This document shows, piece after piece, positions 44,013 to 48,294 of a stretch of DNA of 48,294 bases. The notes below the pieces were generated by a model. That model was not told the DNA's origin, ran no database searches, and saw only the letters and a program-made list of their open reading frames with translations. The stretch is from JBDRRP01 sp964446485 (lineage in GTDB: Bacteria > Desulfobacterota > Desulfobacteria > Desulfobacterales > JBDRRP01): the NCBI GenBank assembly GCA_964446485.1, contig CAYUOU010000027.1:1-48294 (forward strand), read 5' to 3'. A program made the position numbers and the translations under genes. The first letter of the stretch is position 1; every line of letters begins with the position of its first letter.

Positions 44013-45329
44013 ATGAAAACCATATCCATCGGATTGCTGGGCTGCGGCACGGTGGGCACCGGGGTCGCCCGCCTGCTCATTCACAACCGCGACATCATCA
44101 GAGCCCGCGTCGGAGCGGACCTGCACCTCAAATACGTTGCCGATCTTGACGATCGTACCGATCGAGGCATCGCCTTCGACGACGGCGTTTTCGTCACCGA
44201 CGCCGTAACTGTGACTGACGATCCGACCATCGACATCATCGTGGAGATGATCGGCGGGGAAACCTTTGCTCGCGACATTATCCTCCGGGCCATGGAAAAC
44301 GGCAAGCACGTAGTCACGGCCAACAAGGCGCTCCTGGCCAAGCAGGGAAATGCCCTGACCCATGCTGCCAGGGAGAACAACGTGGACCTGGCCTACGAAG
44401 CCAGCGTGGGCGGGTGCATGCCTATCATCAAAACCATCCGGGAGTCGCTGGTCGGAAACCGCATCCGGGCCATGAGCGGCATCCTCAACGGCACCTGCAA
44501 CTACATCCTGTCGAAAATTACCGAAGAGGGCATCGCCTTCGCCGACGTGCTGGCCGAAGCTCAGAAAAAAGGCTACGCCGAAGCCGATCCGACGCTGGAC
44601 GTGGAAGGCTTCGATACAGCTCACAAACTGGCCATCATCAACGCCCTGGCCTACGGGATGGAGATCAATTACGACGACATCTTTATCGAGGGGATTTCTC
44701 GCATCACCCCCATGGACATCGCCTTCGCCGAGCAATTTGGCTACCGCATCAAACTGCTGGCCATCGGCAAGCTCAACGGGGAGGCCGTGGAGGCCAGGGT
44801 CCATCCAACCATGATCCCCTTTGACAACCAATTGTCTAAAGTGAGCGGCACACTCAACGCCATCTCCGTCTCCGGGGATGCGGTCGACCAGGTGATGCTC
44901 ACCGGCCGCGGCGCCGGCATGATGCCCACGGCCAGCGCCGTGGTGGCCGACATTGCCGATCTGGCACGAAACATCCAGACCGGGGGTAGCCGGCGGATTC
45001 CCATCCTTTCCTACCAACCGGATCAGATGAAGCGCATTCCGGTGATGCCCATCGAGAAACTGAGATCCCACTACTACATCCGGTTTTCCGCCATGGACCA
45101 GCCTGGGGTCCTTTCAAAGATCGCCGGCGTACTGGGCAATCACAGCATCAGCATCAAGTCGGTTCACCAAAAAGGCCGCCAGGTGGCCGGTGGCGTGCCC
45201 ATCGTGATGATGACCCACACGGCCCTGGGCGCCGATGTCAAATATGCCTTGGCCGATATCACAGCACTCGAGGTGGTTACCGACGCGCCCATGCTCATCC
45301 GCATTGAAGACGAAAACGGCGAGGACTGA
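44013..45329 (+). CDS. hom: Homoserine dehydrogenase with ACT domain
   Basis: 438 residues from ATG 44013 (GGAGG nine bases upstream); the frame begins earlier at 43953. An NAD(P)-binding fold (IGLLGCGTVGTGVARLL) is followed by EMIGGETFARDIIL, VVTANKALLAKQG, YEASVGGCMPIIKTIRE, GILNGTCNYILSKI, AEADPTLDVEGFDTAHKLAI and GRGAGMMPTASAVVAD. The C-terminal ACT domain (about 350-430: RFSAMDQPGVLSKIAGVLGN, SIKSVHQKG) is for allosteric control, typically by threonine. It reduces aspartate semialdehyde to homoserine. A short hairpin follows the stop. Confidence 0.97.
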   Translation: MKTISIGLLGCGTVGTGVARLLIHNRDIIRARVGADLHLKYVADLDDRTDRGIAFDDGVFVTDAVTVTDDPTIDIIVEMIGGETFARDIILRAMENGKHVVTANKALLAKQGNALTHAARENNVDLAYEASVGGCMPIIKTIRESLVGNRIRAMSGILNGTCNYILSKITEEGIAFADVLAEAQKKGYAEADPTLDVEGFDTAHKLAIINALAYGMEINYDDIFIEGISRITPMDIAFAEQFGYRIKLLAIGKLNGEAVEARVHPTMIPFDNQLSKVSGTLNAISVSGDAVDQVMLTGRGAGMMPTASAVVADIADLARNIQTGGSRRIPILSYQPDQMKRIPVMPIEKLRSHYYIRFSAMDQPGVLSKIAGVLGNHSISIKSVHQKGRQVAGGVPIVMMTHTALGADVKYALADITALEVVTDAPMLIRIEDENGED

Positions 45330-45343
45330 AGAAAGCGTAGCCG

Positions 45344-45358
45344 CCGGCCGTAGGCCGG
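45344..45358 (+). terminator. Short GC hairpin after hom
   Basis: CCGGCC-GTA-GGCCGG followed by only TTT. A weak or Rho-assisted terminator at best. The rest of the 167-base gap to thrH includes a small inverted repeat ATGAAA/TTTCAT (45436-45455). Confidence 0.3.
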
Positions 45359-45496
45359 TTTGATCAGGCAGGAAACGGTCCCGCTTCGTCATCACGGTTG
45401 GATGGTTGGAGCGGCGCGGAAACCATCGACCAGGCCATGAAAACATGAGGTTTCATACAGGAAGCACCGCAGCACCGTCACAGCAGAGGAACTCGA

Positions 45497-46123
45497 ATGG
45501 ATATTGTGTTAAGTGATCTTGAAGGCGTTTTTGTCCCTGAAATTTGGATCAACGTGGCAGAGCGCACCGGCATTGAGGAGCTGCGGCTCACGACCCGGGA
45601 CATTGCCGATTATGACGAACTGATGAGGCGACGATTGGGAATCCTGACCAACCACGGCCTCAAGCTCAAAGATATTACCGACGTCATTGCCGGGATGGAA
45701 CCGCTGGACGGTGCATTGGCGTTTCTTGACTGGCTGCGATCGCGTGTACCGGTAATCATCGTTTCCGACACCTTTTCCCAGTTCGCCGGCCCGCTTATGG
45801 AAAAACTCGGCTGGCCTACGCTGCTGTGCCACACCCTGGAAATTGACGACTCCGGATCGGTCGCCGATTACACCCTCCGCCAGGGCGATGCCAAGCGCCA
45901 CGCCATCGAGGCGATGAACGCCCTCAACTACCGAACCATCGGCATGGGGGATTCCTACAATGACATCAATATGCTGGCGGCCGCCCATGAGGGCATCCTC
46001 TTTCGGCCGCCGCAAAATGTGGTCGACGCGTTTCCTCAGTTTCCCGTGACACAGACCTATGAGGAACTGCAGCACCGATTGGAAATCATATTTGGAGACA
46101 TCCCCAATGGCGCTAGATATTAA
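45497..46123 (+). CDS. thrH: ThrH: phosphoserine phosphatase / homoserine phosphotransferase
   Basis: 208 residues, ATG 45497 with GAGG upstream. A HAD-fold protein very close to Pseudomonas ThrH: LSDLEGVFVPEIWI (nucleophile Asp in DLEG), RTGIEELRLTTRDI, HGLKLKDI, VSDTFSQF, LGWPTLLCHTLEIDDSG, and GDSYNDINML with the Mg-binding Asp pair. ThrH removes phosphate from phosphoserine and can pass it to homoserine. Position next to hom supports a role in threonine synthesis, possibly in place of ThrB. It overlaps the next start by 17 bases. Confidence 0.92.
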   Translation: MDIVLSDLEGVFVPEIWINVAERTGIEELRLTTRDIADYDELMRRRLGILTNHGLKLKDITDVIAGMEPLDGALAFLDWLRSRVPVIIVSDTFSQFAGPLMEKLGWPTLLCHTLEIDDSGSVADYTLRQGDAKRHAIEAMNALNYRTIGMGDSYNDINMLAAAHEGILFRPPQNVVDAFPQFPVTQTYEELQHRLEIIFGDIPNGARY

Positions 46124-47576
46124 CCGCTTTCCCGCTTGCCGCGCCCTTGTGGTGGGCGACCTGATGGTCGATCAATACGTCTGGGGCGATGTCAATCGCA
46201 TCTCACCCGAGGCACCGATTCCGGTCGTCAACGTTCGCCGGGAAGAATTTACGCTCGGTGGATCCGGCAACGTGATCAACAACCTCGTAAACATGGGGGC
46301 CCGGGTGGCCGCCGCCGGCATAGTGGGTGACGATTCTCGAGGGCAGCATCTTCTTAAGCAGCTCGCTGCCATGTCAGTGGACACGGCCGGCGTCAGAAAG
46401 TGCGAAGGCCGCCCTACCACACAGAAAACCCGCATCATGGCCGGCAGCCAGCACATGCTGCGCATCGACAGAGAAAACGCAGCGGCGATTTCGGTCTCAA
46501 CGCTTTCAGACATCGCCGCCGCTGTGGAAGCGCGTCTGCCCTTGACCAATGTCATCATCGTCTCAGACTATGGAAAAGGCTTCATGACGCCGGGTTTTCT
46601 CAAACGGCTCATCACCTCGGCCCGTGCGCGCAGCATCCGTATAATCGTTGATCCCAAAGGGCCGGACTTCTCTCACTACGCCGGCGCTTCCCTGGTGACG
46701 CCCAATCTTAAAGAAGCCGGTATGGCAGCCGGCATCCCCACCGATACCCGTGAGGGTGCCATGGCTGCCGGGAAAAAGCTCCTTGACGAAACCGGCATCG
46801 AAAACATTCTCATCACCTGTGGCAAGGACGGAATGCTGCTGTTTCTGCCGGAAGCGGAGCCGCTGCACATCCCGGCGGAGACGCGGCAGGTATTTGACGT
46901 TTCGGGCGCTGGAGACACGGTGGTGGCAACGTTGGCGGCGGCCTTGGCCACCGGCGCCACCTACAAGGAAGCGACCGCAGTGGCCAATACCGCCGCCGGC
47001 ATTGTGGTTGGCAAAATCGGAACGGCAACCGTCAGCTTGGGAGAATTGCAAGGCGCGCTGCTTCCCAGTGACGGCGTCCCTGGGCAGGCCGGCAAAATCG
47101 TCACCATCGACGAGCTGCCGGCCCTGGCGGCCCGGCTTCGACGCCAGCGCCGCGCCATCGTCCTCACCAACGGGTGTTTCGATCTCATTCATGCAGGCCA
47201 CCTGCACCTGCTTTCCGTATCCAAGAAACTGGGCGACGTGCTTATCGTCGCCCTCGACGACGATCCTTCGGTGAGAACAATCAAAGGGCCGGGGCGCCCC
47301 ATCATCAGCGCACCTGCACGGCTCAGCACGCTGGCTGCATTGGACAGCGTCGATTATGTAGTCATGTTCCCCAGCGATCGGCTCGGCGATGTCATCGACG
47401 CGGTGAGGCCCGACACCCTCACCAAGGGAGCCAATTACGCCGAAAACGATGTTGTGGGGCGCGGAGCGGTGGAGCGGCATGGCGGCATCGTTCGCCTGGT
47501 ACCGATCAGTGAAACGCTCTCCACCCACGAAATTATCAAACAGATCAGACGATCCTCCGATGCCGACGGTTTTTGA
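46107..47576 (+). CDS. hldE: Bifunctional heptose kinase / adenylyltransferase HldE
   Basis: 489 residues from ATG 46107 (GGAG nine bases upstream), inside the end of thrH. The first about 310 residues are a ribokinase-fold kinase: VVGDLMVDQYVWGDVNRISP, TLGGSGNVINNLVNMGA, VDPKGPDF, and DVSGAGDTVVATLAAAL with the GAGD anion hole. The last about 160 residues are a nucleotidyltransferase: LTNGCFDLIHAGHLHLL (HxGH motif), VALDDDPSVRTIKGPGRPI. It phosphorylates heptose 7-phosphate at C1 and later adenylates it, giving ADP-heptose for the LPS inner core, so the organism is Gram-negative with heptose LPS. In some genomes the two halves are separate genes. Confidence 0.94.
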   Translation: MALDINRFPACRALVVGDLMVDQYVWGDVNRISPEAPIPVVNVRREEFTLGGSGNVINNLVNMGARVAAAGIVGDDSRGQHLLKQLAAMSVDTAGVRKCEGRPTTQKTRIMAGSQHMLRIDRENAAAISVSTLSDIAAAVEARLPLTNVIIVSDYGKGFMTPGFLKRLITSARARSIRIIVDPKGPDFSHYAGASLVTPNLKEAGMAAGIPTDTREGAMAAGKKLLDETGIENILITCGKDGMLLFLPEAEPLHIPAETRQVFDVSGAGDTVVATLAAALATGATYKEATAVANTAAGIVVGKIGTATVSLGELQGALLPSDGVPGQAGKIVTIDELPALAARLRRQRRAIVLTNGCFDLIHAGHLHLLSVSKKLGDVLIVALDDDPSVRTIKGPGRPIISAPARLSTLAALDSVDYVVMFPSDRLGDVIDAVRPDTLTKGANYAENDVVGRGAVERHGGIVRLVPISETLSTHEIIKQIRRSSDADGF

Positions 47577-47871
47577 GCCTGCCAACGAGGGGATCGTCTT
47601 CACGGTCACAGTCCAGCCGCGCGCCAGCAAAAATGCCGTCATGGGACGTCATGGCGACACGCTTAAAATCAAGCTCACCGCACCGCCGGTGGACGGCGCC
47701 GCCAACAAAGCCTGTATAACGTTTCTGGCCAAGCAACTGGGGGTGGCGAAATCGCGCTTGGAAATTGTCTCCGGCCACAACGGTCGGGTGAAGCGGGTTC
47801 GATGCCGCTATGGCGACGGGCACGACAAGCGCACCCTTTCAGCAGCACTCGACGCCCTCTATTCGGATTGA
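47560..47871 (+). CDS. DUF167 (YggU-like) small protein
   Basis: 103 residues from ATG 47560, overlapping the hldE stop by 17 bases. The single domain reads TVTVQPRASKNAV, GDTLKIKLTAPPVDGAANKA, and FLAKQLGVAKSRLEIVSGHN, matching the DUF167/YggU family of about 100 residues. Function not established. Likely last gene of thrH-hldE-DUF167 by the run of overlaps. Confidence 0.92.
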   Translation: MPTVFEPANEGIVFTVTVQPRASKNAVMGRHGDTLKIKLTAPPVDGAANKACITFLAKQLGVAKSRLEIVSGHNGRVKRVRCRYGDGHDKRTLSAALDALYSD

Positions 47872-47920
47872 AAGATCTTGACAATAGGTTAGCACAGCAT
47901 TAATCTGCGGGTTCATTTGA

Positions 47921-47997
<77 letters not shown>

Positions 47998-48005
47998 ATA
48001 AAAAC

Positions 48006-48038
48006 AAGGGGTTACGGCTCAAAAAGTCGTAACCCCTT
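48006..48038 (+). terminator. Hairpin terminator after tRNA-fMet
   Basis: AAGGGGTTACG and CGTAACCCCTT (11 pairs) around an 11-base A-rich loop, nine bases past the tRNA; followed by TCTCAGTTTT, a weak T run. In reverse it could also stop the minus-strand gene to its right. Confidence 0.7.
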
Positions 48039-48081
48039 CTCAGTTTTCCGGGGCTCGTAAGCGCATAGTAATCAGTCCCGG

Positions 48082-48294
48082 TCAATCTATTCCGCCGCCC
48101 CCAGCCTGTGCCCCTGGTGGTGGTGGTGGGCCTGAAATCAGTGGGGGGACACTTAGTTCCACTACTGTTTTTTCAAGTTTTTCAAGTTTGGGCGCTTCGG
48201 CAGTGGTTTCGGTGGTTTGTGGGAGTGCCGCAACCTGCGGCATTTCTTGACGGGTGGGTGGTGGCGTGCTCGGCGTAGGATTGATCGGACTTTG
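48082..48294 (-). CDS. C-terminal end of an unidentified Pro-rich protein (runs off edge)
   Basis: The minus strand is open from the window edge to TGA 48084-48082, 70 codons. It encodes a Pro/Thr-rich stretch, a charged segment (PKLEKLEKTVVELS) and a tail PPPPPGAQAGGGGID. No domain is visible and I do not recognise it. The low-complexity composition makes the coding call uncertain; the nearby inverted-repeat terminator supports a gene end here. Confidence 0.45.
   Translation of the reverse strand, partial: QSPINPTPSTPPPTRQEMPQVAALPQTTETTAEAPKLEKLEKTVVELSVPPLISGPPPPPGAQAGGGGID

Overview
The window is about 48 kb of GC-rich bacterial DNA. The gene content suggests a strictly anaerobic member of the Desulfobacterota (Desulfobacterales-like). 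The pointers are a four-subunit 2-oxoacid:ferredoxin oxidoreductase, SelB, a DUF2333 protein, an alaC-hom-thrH cluster and a giant LEPR-XLL surface protein. This taxonomic placement is inference from gene content; there is no rRNA gene here.

Left part (1-27.4 kb, minus strand) is an accessory locus. One 18.2-kb reading frame (6082 codons, cut by a junction at its 3' end) encodes an acidic, repetitive protein of more than 600 kDa. It has an N-terminal LEPR-XLL motif, about 2,000 residues of 11-residue Leu/Asp repeats, EF-hand-like loops and an RTX block. Its 5' leader holds a well-formed GEMM-I (cyclic di-GMP class I) riboswitch with the ligand-contacting bases intact. Upstream, tightly packed and co-directional, lie a TolC-like channel, a HlyD adaptor, a GAF-domain/HlyD fusion, a PqqD-like/M50-metalloprotease/HlyD fusion and a shortened SecA paralogue. 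No ABC ATPase of the type I secretion class is present. The simplest reading is a dedicated c-di-GMP-controlled export system for the giant protein, driven by a SecA-like motor, with the M50 protein possibly reading and clipping the LEPR-XLL leader. I know of no described system with this composition, but I could not search. At the far left, a glycosyltransferase fragment on the plus strand is abutted to the giant gene at about base 220-237, which looks like a chimeric join or a rearrangement.

Middle part (27.4-38.1 kb): a long structured leader for the export operon, a phage-type integrase remnant, tRNA-Arg(UCG) and tRNA-His(GUG) each with a clear terminator, and a GC-rich hairpin pair. Then come a small membrane protein, selB, a DUF2333 gene, hemW (convergent, with a shared terminator), the korDABC operon and a radical SAM gene.

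Right part (38.1-48.3 kb) is housekeeping: mltG and nagZ (cell-wall turnover), tsaD (tRNA t6A), purM, then alaC, hom, thrH, hldE and a DUF167 gene, the initiator tRNA-Met with a terminator, and the C-terminal end of an unidentified Pro-rich protein running off the edge. hom and thrH together suggest that threonine synthesis may use ThrH as the homoserine-phosphorylating enzyme.
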